Below are positions 24,601 through 32,867 of a stretch of 45,642 bases of DNA, one piece after another (positions within the stretch are counted from its first letter, which is position 1; each line of letters begins with the position of its first letter). Source of the DNA: Beijerinckiaceae bacterium (GTDB lineage Bacteria > Pseudomonadota > Alphaproteobacteria > Rhizobiales > Beijerinckiaceae); contig JAIELD010000001.1 in assembly GCA_019753285.1 (NCBI GenBank), positions 1-45,642 of the forward strand, written 5' to 3'. The translations under genes and the position numbers were made by a program. The notes beneath the pieces are model-generated. The model did no database searches. It was not told the DNA's origin and was given only the letters and a program-made list of their open reading frames with translations.

Positions 24601-25256
24601 TGCTGCAGGAATTCTCGATCGTTCTCGATCACAAGGACCGGCTCCTCATAGGGCTTGGCAACACCGTCTGGATCGCGACGATTTCGACGATCCTGTCCAC
24701 GGTCATCGGCGCTGCCCTCGCTATGGCTTTGATGTCCAGACACGTCATGCTGCGTCGGGCGGTCCGCGTCTTCATCGACGCGATGCGCTGCGTGCCGTTC
24801 CTGCTGCTCGCCTATATCGTCTATTACGGCCTGCCGAGCCTTGGCGTCAGGTTCGACAATCTGTCGGCTGGCATAGCATCGCTCTCCCTCTACAATGCCG
24901 CCTATATGGGCGAGATCCTGCGCGGAGCCTGGGTCAGCCTGCCGAAGGAATACGCCGAAGCAGGCGAGGCCTACGGGTTTCACGGCTTCAAGCTGTTCCA
25001 TCGCATCATCATGCCCTCGCTCGTGCTGGCGGCGGTGCCGGTGCTGGGCAACCAGGTGATCCAGATCGTCAAGGACACGGCTTTCCTCACCATCATCGCC
25101 GTGCCCGAACTGACGCATGAGGCGAGCGCCATCCAGTCGATGTATTACGTCCCGTTCGGAGCCTTCGTCGCGGCCATCGCGCTTTACTGGCTCATTTGCC
25201 GCATGGTGGAGTTCGTCGTGCAATACACAGAGCATCTCGCGGACTTGCGCCGATGA
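24600..25256 (+). CDS. ABC transporter permease (polar amino acid/opine type), second subunit
   Basis: This 218-residue partner permease has the docking loop E-A-G-E-A-Y-G-F at about 120-127, preceded by Y-M-G-E-I-L-R-G-A and followed by K-D-T-A-F-L-T-I-I-A-V. The typical N-terminal G-L-G-N-T-V-W-I-A stretch is present at about 18-26. It overlaps both neighbours (TGATG before, ATGA after), so all three membrane and ATPase genes are translationally coupled. The heterodimeric permease pair matches the His/Glu/Gln/Arg/opine family. Confidence 0.87.
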   Translation: MLQEFSIVLDHKDRLLIGLGNTVWIATISTILSTVIGAALAMALMSRHVMLRRAVRVFIDAMRCVPFLLLAYIVYYGLPSLGVRFDNLSAGIASLSLYNAAYMGEILRGAWVSLPKEYAEAGEAYGFHGFKLFHRIIMPSLVLAAVPVLGNQVIQIVKDTAFLTIIAVPELTHEASAIQSMYYVPFGAFVAAIALYWLICRMVEFVVQYTEHLADLRR

Positions 25257-26059
25257 CAGCGGAGCCTCATCTGGCGCACCGTGCTGCGCCGGCGTCCACC
25301 GAACGCCCCGTCATCGAGGTGCGGAGCCTGTGGAAGAAATTTGGCGATCTGCCCGTCCTCAACGACATCAGCCTCAATGTCGAGCGCGGCAAGACGATCT
25401 GCGTGCTGGGGCCGAGCGGTTCGGGCAAGTCCACCTTCCTGCGCTGTCTCAATTGGCTCGAAAAACCGGACCACGGCGAAATTTTTCTCTCTGGAAAACG
25501 CATCGGCTATCGCGAGGGCAGCGACATTCCGATGTCAGCGAAGGAAATCGCCGTCACCCGCGCGCGCATCGGCATGGTGTTCCAGCACTTCAACCTGTGG
25601 CCGCATCTCACCGTGCTCGGCAACATCATCGCGGCTCCGCTGCACGTCCAGCACCGCAACAGGGCTGAAATCGTCGCCGAGGCCGAGGCGCTCTTGCGGA
25701 AAGTCGGTCTGTTCGAAAAGCGCGATGTCTATCCCGCCAAGCTGTCAGGCGGACAAAAGCAGCGCGTCGCCATCGCCCGCGCGCTCGCGATGCGGCCTGA
25801 GCTTCTGCTGTTCGACGAGGCGACGAGCGCTCTTGACCCCGAACTCGTGGGTGAGGTGATCACCGTCATGGAAGACCTTGCGAAGGAGGGCATGACGATG
25901 GTGGTGGTGACGCACGAGATGCATTTCGCGCGCGAGGCTGCCGACGAGATTCTCTTTCTCGATCGCGGGTTCGTCGTGGAGCATGCGCCTCCGGCTCAGT
26001 TTTTCGACAACCCGTCGAGTGACCGCGTGAAGCAATTCCTGCAGCGCTTCGTGCGCTAG
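25253..26059 (+). CDS. ABC transporter ATP-binding protein (polar amino acid type)
   Basis: This 268-residue cytoplasmic ATPase of the GlnQ/HisP class has Walker A G-P-S-G-S-G-K-S at about 62-69, the Q-loop V-F-Q-H-F-N-L-W-P-H, signature L-S-G-G-Q-K-Q-R-V, Walker B L-L-L-F-D-E-A-T-S-A-L-D and switch histidine T-H-E-M. ATG 25253 overlaps the permease stop by ATGA; a longer frame is open upstream but only within the permease gene. The N-terminus carries about 20 extra residues before the core. It completes a full transporter and could also serve the ATPase-less transporter near 40-42 kb, which is speculation. Confidence 0.9.
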   Translation: MTAEPHLAHRAAPASTERPVIEVRSLWKKFGDLPVLNDISLNVERGKTICVLGPSGSGKSTFLRCLNWLEKPDHGEIFLSGKRIGYREGSDIPMSAKEIAVTRARIGMVFQHFNLWPHLTVLGNIIAAPLHVQHRNRAEIVAEAEALLRKVGLFEKRDVYPAKLSGGQKQRVAIARALAMRPELLLFDEATSALDPELVGEVITVMEDLAKEGMTMVVVTHEMHFAREAADEILFLDRGFVVEHAPPAQFFDNPSSDRVKQFLQRFVR

Positions 26060-26110
26060 GACAGCGCGGCTTGCCACACCGTTTTTTTTCTCCCCAACTG
26101 GAGCATGCCC

Positions 26111-26500
26111 ATGCCGATCTTTCACCTCATCAAGGACGCGCCGAAACCGGTCGGACCCTACAGCCATGTCGTCGAGGCGGGCGATTTCCTGTTCGTTACC
26201 GGCCAGTTGGCGACGGACCCGGACGATGACAGCCTGCCGGTGCCCGACGGCATCGAAGCGCAGACGCACAAGGTGTTCGATAATCTGAAGCGCGCGCTCG
26301 CCGGCGCCGGCGCGGGGCTGGAGCATGTCGTCTTTGCCCGCATCTACCTCATGCACTTCGACCGGGACTACGCGACCTTCAACAAGCTGTACCTCGAGTA
26401 TTTCCCGCATGACCGGCTGCCGGGGCGCACGACCGTTGGGGTGACCGGGCTGGCGCGCGGCGGCATCGTCGAAGTCGATCTGATCGCGCATCGATCCTGA
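26111..26500 (+). CDS. RidA/YjgF family enamine/imine deaminase-like protein
   Basis: The protein has 129 residues. ATG 26111 is preferred over ATG 26105 because GGAG sits seven bases before it but only one base before the other. RidA proteins hydrolyse reactive enamines and imines formed during amino-acid catabolism to keto acids and ammonia. Hallmarks are K-P-V-G-P-Y-S-H near 12-19, G-Q-L, the substrate-binding arginine in P-G-R-T-T-V-G-V and the glutamate in V-E-V-D-L. It is co-oriented with the transporter and the DUF1989 gene and is likely in the same transcript. This context suggests a catabolic helper role. Confidence 0.88.
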   Translation: MPIFHLIKDAPKPVGPYSHVVEAGDFLFVTGQLATDPDDDSLPVPDGIEAQTHKVFDNLKRALAGAGAGLEHVVFARIYLMHFDRDYATFNKLYLEYFPHDRLPGRTTVGVTGLARGGIVEVDLIAHRS

Positions 26501-26514
26501 ACGGGGAGGCCCCT

Positions 26515-27117
26515 ATGACTGTGATGACCATTCCGGCCCGGCGCGGCAAGGCCGCTTCGATCGCGAGGGGACAAGTGCTGAAGGTGATCAACACGCATGG
26601 CGAGCAGGTGGTTGATTTCTGGGCATTCAACGCCGGGGACATGACCGAATTCATGTCGATGGAACACACCAGGGCGCACTCGCTGCATGTCATTCCGAAG
26701 GTCGGCGATGTGCTGCGCACCAATCGCCGACGGCCGATCCTGACGCTGATCGAGGATACGTCCGGCGGCATCCACGACACTCAGATCGCGGCCTGCGATC
26801 CTTGGCGCTATCAGTTTCTCGGCTGCACGGACTATCACGACAATTGTCAGGACAATCTCCATGCCGGCATCGAGGCGCTAGGCCTCGTCTCGGCCGAGAC
26901 GCCAGCGCCGTTCAACCTGTTCATGAACATTCCGATCGATGCGGAAGGCGGATTGAGTTTCGAAGCCCCGGTCTCGAAGCCAGGCGATTACGTGCTGTTC
27001 AGGGCCGAGATGGACGCCGTCGTCGCGTTTTCCGCCTGTCCGCAGGATATCCTGCCGATCAACGGCAAAAGCTGCACGCCGACCGAAGCCCATTTCCAGA
27101 TTCTGGCGGAGGCCTGA
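26515..27117 (+). CDS. DUF1989 (urea carboxylase-associated family) protein, stand-alone paralog
   Basis: This 200-residue cytoplasmic protein begins at ATG 26515, preceded by GGGGAGG five bases upstream. DUF1989 signatures are visible: H-G-E-Q-V-V-D-F-W near 30-38, E-D-T-S-G-G-I-H-D-T near 81-90 followed by Cys at A-A-C-D, N-C-Q-D-N-L near 107-112, and S-A-C-P-Q-D near the C-terminus. Family members include subunits of carboxyguanidine deiminase, but this copy belongs with the stand-alone type, whose reaction is unknown. It follows RidA by 14 bp and precedes the second sigma-54-like promoter. A hydrolase or deiminase acting on a nitrogen-rich compound is inferred from context. Confidence 0.8.
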   Translation: MTVMTIPARRGKAASIARGQVLKVINTHGEQVVDFWAFNAGDMTEFMSMEHTRAHSLHVIPKVGDVLRTNRRRPILTLIEDTSGGIHDTQIAACDPWRYQFLGCTDYHDNCQDNLHAGIEALGLVSAETPAPFNLFMNIPIDAEGGLSFEAPVSKPGDYVLFRAEMDAVVAFSACPQDILPINGKSCTPTEAHFQILAEA

Positions 27118-27152
27118 CTTGCAGGGCGGCGACGCGATTTCGTCGTTGCGGA

Positions 27153-27167
27153 TGGCACTCAACTTGC
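27153..27167 (+). promoter_or_regulatory. Second sigma-54 (RpoN) promoter, before the UAAP pair
   Basis: The sequence TGGCACTCAACTTGC again matches TGGCAC-N5-TTGC with GG (27154-27155) and GC (27166-27167) exactly twelve bases apart. The predicted start of transcription is near 27179, about 38 bases before ATG 27217. It lies in the 99-bp gap after the stand-alone DUF1989 gene, so the UAAP pair can be expressed separately from the upstream operon but under the same kind of control. Confidence 0.78.
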
Positions 27168-27216
27168 CTGACAGGCATGCACCGAAAACAGCATCAATGC
27201 CGCCCGAGGGGAGCCC

Positions 27217-28032
27217 ATGCAGAATATGAAACAGGCGCAGATCGAGCGCTACCGCGCTCGCTACGACGCCTTGATGGCGAAGGGCGTCGAGAAAGACGCC
27301 TGGCAGCCGGAGAAGCATCCCGGAAATCCGGCCGTGCTGCCGGCCGAAGACATCATCTCCGAGGAGGACATTCCCGGCGGCTGGTATCACGTCGCACGGT
27401 TGAGGCGCGGGCGCACGCTTCGCCTGTCCAATCCGCACGGAACGCCGGGCGTCGCTGTCGCGATCTGGAACGCCGACGATTTCAGCGAACGCTACTATTC
27501 GGGCGATACGGTCAAGATCCAGTGGACAGCAGCCCTCGGCAAGGGCCGGCTCTTGTTGTCCGAGAGCGGGCGGGTGCTCGCTTCCATCACGGACGACACC
27601 TGCGGCCTGCACGATACGCTGATCGGCGGCAGCACGGCGCGCTCGAACCTCATGCGCTATGGCGATGCGCCGACCCGCAACAGCCGGGACAATTTCATCG
27701 TTGCCGCCTCCAAGCTCGGGCTCACATCGCGCGATCTGCCGCCGACGGTCGGCTTCTTTTCAGGCATCCAGGCGGACGAAGCCGGCCGGTTTCAATGGCG
27801 GGAGGGTTCGGACAAGGTCGGAGCCTATGTCGACCTGCGCGCCGAGATGAATCTCGTGATTGCCATTTCCAACTGTCCGCACCCGCTAGCACCCGGGCCC
27901 TACGATCCCAGACCGGTCAGGGCGACGGTCTGGAAATCGCCTCAGCCCGCCGCCGATGATTTATGTCGCACGGCGAGCGAGGAAGCCCGACGCGCCTTCA
28001 TCGCCACCGATCTCGTCTTCGCACTCGGGTGA
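27217..28032 (+). CDS. Urea carboxylase/amidolyase-associated DUF1989 protein, larger type (UAAP1-like)
   Basis: This 271-residue cytoplasmic protein begins at ATG 27217, preceded by GGGGAG. Features are G-G-W-Y-H near 64-68, N-A-D-D-F-S-E-R-Y-Y near 90-99, D-D-T-C-G-L-H-D-T near 128-136, and I-S-N-C-P-H-P-L-A-P near 218-227. The cysteine that follows H-D-T in the two paralogs is missing here (H-D-T-L-I-G-G-S). The larger and smaller UAAP proteins occur as a pair in urea/guanidine loci, and published work assigns such pairs (CgdAB) to carboxyguanidine deiminase, between guanidine carboxylase and allophanate hydrolase. Neither partner enzyme is in this window. The pairing is clear; the reaction here is inferred. 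Confidence 0.83.
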   Translation: MQNMKQAQIERYRARYDALMAKGVEKDAWQPEKHPGNPAVLPAEDIISEEDIPGGWYHVARLRRGRTLRLSNPHGTPGVAVAIWNADDFSERYYSGDTVKIQWTAALGKGRLLLSESGRVLASITDDTCGLHDTLIGGSTARSNLMRYGDAPTRNSRDNFIVAASKLGLTSRDLPPTVGFFSGIQADEAGRFQWREGSDKVGAYVDLRAEMNLVIAISNCPHPLAPGPYDPRPVRATVWKSPQPAADDLCRTASEEARRAFIATDLVFALG

Positions 28033-28037
28033 TCGTC

Positions 28038-28661
28038 ATGACCCGCCCCAACAATCTGATGCTTCTCGACCATATCATTCCCGCGCATGCGCCGTGGAGC
28101 GGCGTCATCAAGAAGGGTCAGTATTTTCGGATCATCGACACAGAGGGCCAGCAGGCGGTCGATACGCTGTTCTACAACGAGCATCGTACCGATGAACGCT
28201 ACAGCCCGCAGGATACGCTGCTCGCGCAGAACATGGCCTATGTCTCGACGGGCACCGCGATCATGTCGAACGAAGGCAATGTCATGCTGACCGTGACGGA
28301 CGATACCTCCGGACTGCATGACACGTCCGTCGGCTGCTGCAGCCGGGAAGCGAATGTCGTCCGTTTCGGAGAACACACCCGCTACGAGCACGCCTGCCGA
28401 GAGAATTTCCTGCTCGAACTCGCCCGATACGGTCTCAACAAGCGCGATCTCGCACCCAATCTCAACTTCTTCATGTGCGTTCCCGTTCAGCCTGACGGAA
28501 CCATCGCCGTGGTTGATGGCGTGTCCAAGCCCGGCAACCACATCGAGATGCGCGCCGAGATGGACGTGCTCTGCGTGATCTCGAATTGCCCGCAGATCAA
28601 CAACCCCTGCAACGGCTTCGATCCGACGCCGGTGCGCGTGCAGATATGGGCGGCGGCCTGA
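28038..28661 (+). CDS. Urea carboxylase/amidolyase-associated DUF1989 protein, smaller type (UAAP2-like)
   Basis: The protein has 207 residues. ATG 28038 is five bases after the stop of the larger paralog; the open frame extends upstream only into that gene. DUF1989 motifs are E-G-Q-Q-A-V-D-T near 40-47, Y-S-P-Q-D-T near 60-65, D-D-T-S-G-L-H-D-T followed by G-C-C-S near 94-108, and S-N-C-P-Q-I-N-N-P near 184-192. All the Cys/His/Asp positions that the larger partner partly lacks are kept here, so this is the better candidate for the metal-bearing or catalytic subunit (inference). It is likely a heteromer with the larger protein, as in CgdAB. It ends 69 bp before the convergent dabA. Confidence 0.83.
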   Translation: MTRPNNLMLLDHIIPAHAPWSGVIKKGQYFRIIDTEGQQAVDTLFYNEHRTDERYSPQDTLLAQNMAYVSTGTAIMSNEGNVMLTVTDDTSGLHDTSVGCCSREANVVRFGEHTRYEHACRENFLLELARYGLNKRDLAPNLNFFMCVPVQPDGTIAVVDGVSKPGNHIEMRAEMDVLCVISNCPQINNPCNGFDPTPVRVQIWAAA

Positions 28662-28730
28662 GGCGAGGCCGCCCCACGATTTGCCATCGCGATCGCTTCG
28701 GCCTGGCCGACACGTGACCAGCCAGAGCGC

Positions 28731-31169
28731 TCAGGCGCAGGATACCTCCACGGATGCCGCGTTGCTTGTTCCATCGCCGCAAAGCGCCTTCCAGGTGAGA
28801 TCGCCCGTATAGCGCCAGGCCATGCAGCCTGCCTCGTCGAGGGCGAAGAGGTGCAGCCAGCGATTGTCGAACAGGGCTCGAACCTGCGGGTGGCGCGCCA
28901 GAATGTCCGTAATGGCCTCGCGCGGGGCCTCGACCAGAACTGACAGCCGCAGCGGTTCGTGCGCCAGCCGGTCGCCATCATGAACCGATTGCCAGGGCAG
29001 GCCCGTCCGCAGGACGCCGCCATTGCCCTCCACCACGCCTATGCCGCCGATCACATTGTGAAGCAGCTTGTTACCCGCGCCGAACACATGAGGCGCGACG
29101 GTCGAGCCATAATATTGCAGGCTGATCCAGCTTGCGACCACCACCGGCGCGGTGAGGATCAACTCCAGCACACCGAACGTCCCGTCGCGCCGCCAGTCGT
29201 AATCGTGCAGGAAGGCGCGCCCGCCAAGATTGCGGCCGGCCGTGCGTGAGCGCGGCGCGGCGATGAATGCCTGGCAGCCGGCAAGCGCCCATTCGGGACG
29301 AAGCTCGGCCCAGTCGCGGGCGCGGGCGGGAATGTCCTGCCCACGCGCTGCGCGCGGCAGCCGGAGAGCGCGTTCGGACCGGGCAAGGACTCCGGCGGAG
29401 GCGAGCCAGCGCTTGGCCGTCTTCAGATCGTCGCCATGCGAGGACGAAGGGTGATCGGCTGCGTAGATGCTGACCTCGTCGGTCGTCGTATCGTGCAGCG
29501 CGCCGAGGAACAGCGTGTCCTCCGGGATGGCGATGCCGCGCTCCGCAAGACCGGCGCGCACCTCGCGATCATTGAGCAGCGAGGCGAGCAGGCGTGCATT
29601 CACCTCGCCCGAATAGCCGCCGCACGCGCCGCAATGCAGGGCGCTGGCGTGCGGGTTGTTGACCACGTTCGCGCCATGCCCGGCGAGCACGACGAGCCTT
29701 GCGAAACGCTGCGTGAGCGACATCGCCTTCAGCACGGTCGTCGCCATCGTCAGTTTGGCGGCGAGGTCGAGGTTTTCGACCGGGCGCGGCGCGGGGTCGT
29801 TCGGCGGTGTGTTTCGCGTCAGCGCCAGCCCGTCATGGAGGAGTTTTCCGACATAGATCGGGCCTGCGGCTTCGACGAAGGCGAAGGAGGAGATCGCCGC
29901 CAGCTTGAACCGCCCCCAGGCCCGCTTCGCGCGCGCCGTGATCCGGGCATCGTGCTCCGCTTTCATCGTTTTCGCGCTCGGCTCTCCCGAGCAGGTGAAC
30001 ACGCCGGGGTTCAGCAAGACGGGCAGCCGCGCTTCGAGCGCGTCGGACGCGAAACGGCGATGGCCGAGGCCGAGACCGAAAAAGCCGGCGAAACCCAGCG
30101 TTTGAATGCCGGGATCGATGGTCTCCAGCGCGCGGCGAAAGACCTCCGAACGCACGTCGATGCAGAAGGCCATCTGAAGCGCCGGACGGCTGACCTCGGG
30201 CCGCGCTGGAGGCGTGCCTTCAAACATGGTTTGCAGCCGGCGCTGCGCCGCGCGTTCTGCGGCCTCCTGGAGAATGGCGTTGACATTGTCCTCGACGGTC
30301 GGCGCGACAGGCTCGGCGTAGGTCGCCCTGGCGGTGCGCCAGGGAGCCTCCAGCGCCGCATCGTACTGACGCAGCAGCGCGGCCTCCCAGGCGAGGCGGA
30401 TGGCAAGAAGGTCGGTGACCGAGCTATCCATCCTGCCGCCAAGCTCCGCCTGCCAGAGCCGGTAGCGGGCCACCTGCGCCCAGCCGCCCAGCGTGGTCAG
30501 CAGCCGGTGGAAATAGCTCTCCAGCGCCTCTTCCGGCAGGCCGAGCCGGCTGACATGGTCGATGATTGCATCCTCGGCGGTCGCCGGTGCATCGGCCACG
30601 GTCTGCGCGAAGCCTGCAAGGCCGGAGATCTCGGGCGTGAGATCATGCGTTGCGACCGCCCGCCACGCGGCATAGGCGCTGCGCGCCGGCGCAGTCGCCC
30701 AGAGCGCCTGACCCTGGTCGAAATAGCCCGAGGCCCAGTGGCTGATGCGCTCGCTGACGATGCCTGGCCAATCGATGGCCGAAACCTCGCGCGCCAGCTC
30801 CGCGATGGTCGGGAGCGCTTTCGGCCCCGGCTCTTCTTCTTGGGCGGCTTTCCGGAGAGCGGCAAGGTTTTCAGGCCGCTGCGCTGCGGGCGCGGCATCA
30901 TATGCGGCCTGCAGATCGTCCTCGGTGATCTCGCCGGACGCCAATCGTTCGGCATACCACGGCCTCGGCATGGTCAGCGCGATGCCGGCGGCGCGCCGAA
31001 GGCGAGCGGCAGCGACGGGCAGGGTATCTCCGGTCTGGCCAAGGAAAGGGTTGACCGCGACGCTGGAGGCTAGCGGCCAGAGAGGAGGAATGGCGCGGGC
31101 CGCGCGGTCGGCCGCCCTTATGATCGCATCAGGCGGCAAGAGCGGCGCTTTGGTCATGGTCATCAGCAT
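28731..31169 (-). CDS. dabA: DabA-like (DUF2309) inorganic carbon accumulation protein
   Basis: The protein has 812 residues. ATG 31169 follows AAGGAAA by six bases; the frame is open further upstream but only inside dabB. DabA is a cytoplasmic beta-carbonic-anhydrase-like protein that binds membrane DabB and is thought to trap CO2 as bicarbonate using an ion gradient. The four zinc ligands known from Halothiobacillus (Cys, Asp, His, Cys) are all present: Cys336 and Asp338 in F-C-I-D-V-R-S-E, His498 in A-G-H-G-A, and Cys513 in H-C-G-A-C-G-G. The His-Cys spacing of 15 equals that of the reference. The N-terminal [13 protein letters not shown] motif is also typical. It should be functional by these residues. 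Confidence 0.92.
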   Translation of the reverse strand: MLMTMTKAPLLPPDAIIRAADRAARAIPPLWPLASSVAVNPFLGQTGDTLPVAAARLRRAAGIALTMPRPWYAERLASGEITEDDLQAAYDAAPAAQRPENLAALRKAAQEEEPGPKALPTIAELAREVSAIDWPGIVSERISHWASGYFDQGQALWATAPARSAYAAWRAVATHDLTPEISGLAGFAQTVADAPATAEDAIIDHVSRLGLPEEALESYFHRLLTTLGGWAQVARYRLWQAELGGRMDSSVTDLLAIRLAWEAALLRQYDAALEAPWRTARATYAEPVAPTVEDNVNAILQEAAERAAQRRLQTMFEGTPPARPEVSRPALQMAFCIDVRSEVFRRALETIDPGIQTLGFAGFFGLGLGHRRFASDALEARLPVLLNPGVFTCSGEPSAKTMKAEHDARITARAKRAWGRFKLAAISSFAFVEAAGPIYVGKLLHDGLALTRNTPPNDPAPRPVENLDLAAKLTMATTVLKAMSLTQRFARLVVLAGHGANVVNNPHASALHCGACGGYSGEVNARLLASLLNDREVRAGLAERGIAIPEDTLFLGALHDTTTDEVSIYAADHPSSSHGDDLKTAKRWLASAGVLARSERALRLPRAARGQDIPARARDWAELRPEWALAGCQAFIAAPRSRTAGRNLGGRAFLHDYDWRRDGTFGVLELILTAPVVVASWISLQYYGSTVAPHVFGAGNKLLHNVIGGIGVVEGNGGVLRTGLPWQSVHDGDRLAHEPLRLSVLVEAPREAITDILARHPQVRALFDNRWLHLFALDEAGCMAWRYTGDLTWKALCGDGTSNAASVEVSCA

Positions 31170-31195
31170 CGGCGTTTTCCTTGATCTTGAGATTT

Positions 31196-32767
31196 TCAGG
31201 AGATTTTCCGAACCGACCAGCCGCCGAGCATGCGGTCGATCATGGCGTTGACGTATAATCCGTTGGAGAGATGTACGCGGAGGCCCGACGCTGCCGGGTG
31301 CGACGCCCAGAGGGGGAAGAGCGCCTGCGCCACCGCCACCAGTCCGAAGCTGAGCACCGCGAGGGTCATCAGCGTCCATTCGAGACGCCCCGGAGCCGGT
31401 GTCGGTGGAAGGACGCCACCCGTCAGCCACTCGGCCAGGGTCTGGAGCGAGAAATATCCGATCGCCGCTGCGCTGGCGTAGATGGTGGTGGTGCGTGTGA
31501 GCGGGCGCGGCGCGGCGTCGGCGAGGCCCTGCGCGAGGAGATAGGCGACGCCGAAGATGAGGATGGCGCCTAGCGCGATCGCCTGGGGCGCCTTGTGCTC
31601 AAAACCGAAGGCGAAGCCGAAGGCCGCGCCGATGCCGGCATAGATCGCGAGCCCGATGAGGAAGGCGCGGCCCACGGCTGACCCGTCGGGAACAGCCACC
31701 GGACCGGGGCGGCGGATGGCCGCCACCTGCTCGACCGCCCCGCCCGAGGCAAGGAATGCGTGCGCCTTGTAGAGCGAATGCGCGACGATGTGGAGCAACG
31801 CCAGCGGGAACAGCGCAAGGCCGCATTGCAGCATCATGAATCCCATCTGCGCCACCGTGGACCAGGCGAGCGAGGTCTTGACCGCAGGCTGCGTCAACAT
31901 CACGAGCGCGCCGAAGAGAGCCGTGAAGCCGCCGAGGATCGCCAGCACCGCGAGGGCGCCAGGGGCGAGAAGCATCACGTCGGCAAAGCGGATCAGCAGA
32001 AAGCCGCCGGCGTTGATGACGCCGGCATGCAGGAGGGCAGAGACGGGGGTGGGCGCTTCCATCACCTCGGTTAGCCAGCCATGCGTCGGGAACTGCGCCG
32101 ATTTCAGCATTGCGGCAACGACGAGGAGGGCGGCTGCCGTCACAAGAGGCCAGGAGGCCTCGCCGCTCCGGGCGATCGCGTTGATCGTGGCGATGTCCGT
32201 CGTGCGCAGGCTGACCGAAACGAGGATGGCGGCGAGGATCAGCGCCGCAGTGCCGATGGTGGAGAACAGGCGCTTCTTGCGGGCGGCCCGCTGCGCCGCG
32301 ACGCGCTCCGGATAGAACAGCAGCAGGTGGTGAAGGGCAAAGCTCGTGGCGATCCACGCGCCCACGAACTGAACGAGATTGCCGGACTGGACGAGAAACA
32401 GGACGGATGCGAGCGCCGCGCACAGCCAGCCGGTGAAGGAGCCCTGCCGCGCTTCGCCATCGAGATAGGTGCGCGCATAACGCACGACGATCCAGCCGAC
32501 GAACGCGACGAGAAGGAGCATCGTGACGCTCACCGCGTCTAGCCGCGCTGACAGGCCGATGCCAGCCCATCCGATGAGCCCGCTATCGCCTGCGCCATGC
32601 AGGATGAGCACTACGAGCGAGGTGATCGCGATCAGCAGCGCGCCGAAGGCTGCGCTTTCCGCAAGGCGGGGGGCGAGGGACGGGCGCTTGCCGTCTTGTT
32701 GGAACCCGACGGTGGCGGCGGCGATCAGCAGGAGCGGTGCGCAGAGCGGAAGCAGATAAGGGGACAA
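31196..32767 (-). CDS. dabB: DabB-like membrane protein (NuoL/Mrp antiporter family)
   Basis: This 523-residue, highly hydrophobic inner-membrane protein has about 13-14 helices. The proton-conducting antiporter core is evident in [14 protein letters not shown] with [13 protein letters not shown] near 220-250, and [10 protein letters not shown] near 320-330. No ATG or GTG suits the start; TTG 32767 is chosen because GGAGAA lies six bases upstream. It is shorter than NuoL and lies 26 bp before dabA, so it is the DabB partner rather than a respiratory subunit (no other nuo genes are present). It is divergent from a LysR gene. Confidence 0.9.
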   Translation of the reverse strand: MSPYLLPLCAPLLLIAAATVGFQQDGKRPSLAPRLAESAAFGALLIAITSLVVLILHGAGDSGLIGWAGIGLSARLDAVSVTMLLLVAFVGWIVVRYARTYLDGEARQGSFTGWLCAALASVLFLVQSGNLVQFVGAWIATSFALHHLLLFYPERVAAQRAARKKRLFSTIGTAALILAAILVSVSLRTTDIATINAIARSGEASWPLVTAAALLVVAAMLKSAQFPTHGWLTEVMEAPTPVSALLHAGVINAGGFLLIRFADVMLLAPGALAVLAILGGFTALFGALVMLTQPAVKTSLAWSTVAQMGFMMLQCGLALFPLALLHIVAHSLYKAHAFLASGGAVEQVAAIRRPGPVAVPDGSAVGRAFLIGLAIYAGIGAAFGFAFGFEHKAPQAIALGAILIFGVAYLLAQGLADAAPRPLTRTTTIYASAAAIGYFSLQTLAEWLTGGVLPPTPAPGRLEWTLMTLAVLSFGLVAVAQALFPLWASHPAASGLRVHLSNGLYVNAMIDRMLGGWSVRKIS

Positions 32768-32844
32768 GGCGGTTCTCCGATGGCGGTTTCGGAAGTCGCA
32801 ATAGCAACAGGCCAGCCGGTGAAAAAATTCATTGTTGCCTACAA

Positions 32845-32867
32845 ATCGTTCGTTATGATCGAACGAT
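32845..32867. promoter_or_regulatory. Perfect inverted repeat (LysR-type operator) between dabB and its divergent regulator
   Basis: ATCGTTCG (32845-32852) and CGAACGAT (32860-32867) form a perfect 8-bp inverted repeat with a 7-base spacer. It contains a T-N11-A core and directly abuts the ATG (32868) of the LysR gene. It lies 78 bp from the dabB start, so it is well placed both to autoregulate and to activate dabBA. Confidence 0.78.

Noticed and set aside
26060..26104. Run of eight T (26082-26089) between the ABC ATPase and RidA genes as a terminator
   Set aside because: No convincing stem precedes it; at most a weak attenuator.
29436..31073. 545-codon plus-strand frame opposite dabA
   Set aside because: Antisense shadow; dabA on the other strand has all zinc-ligand motifs.
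31170..31430. In-frame upstream extension of dabA
   Set aside because: It lies inside dabB and has no family similarity; the ATG at 31169 has a good ribosome site.
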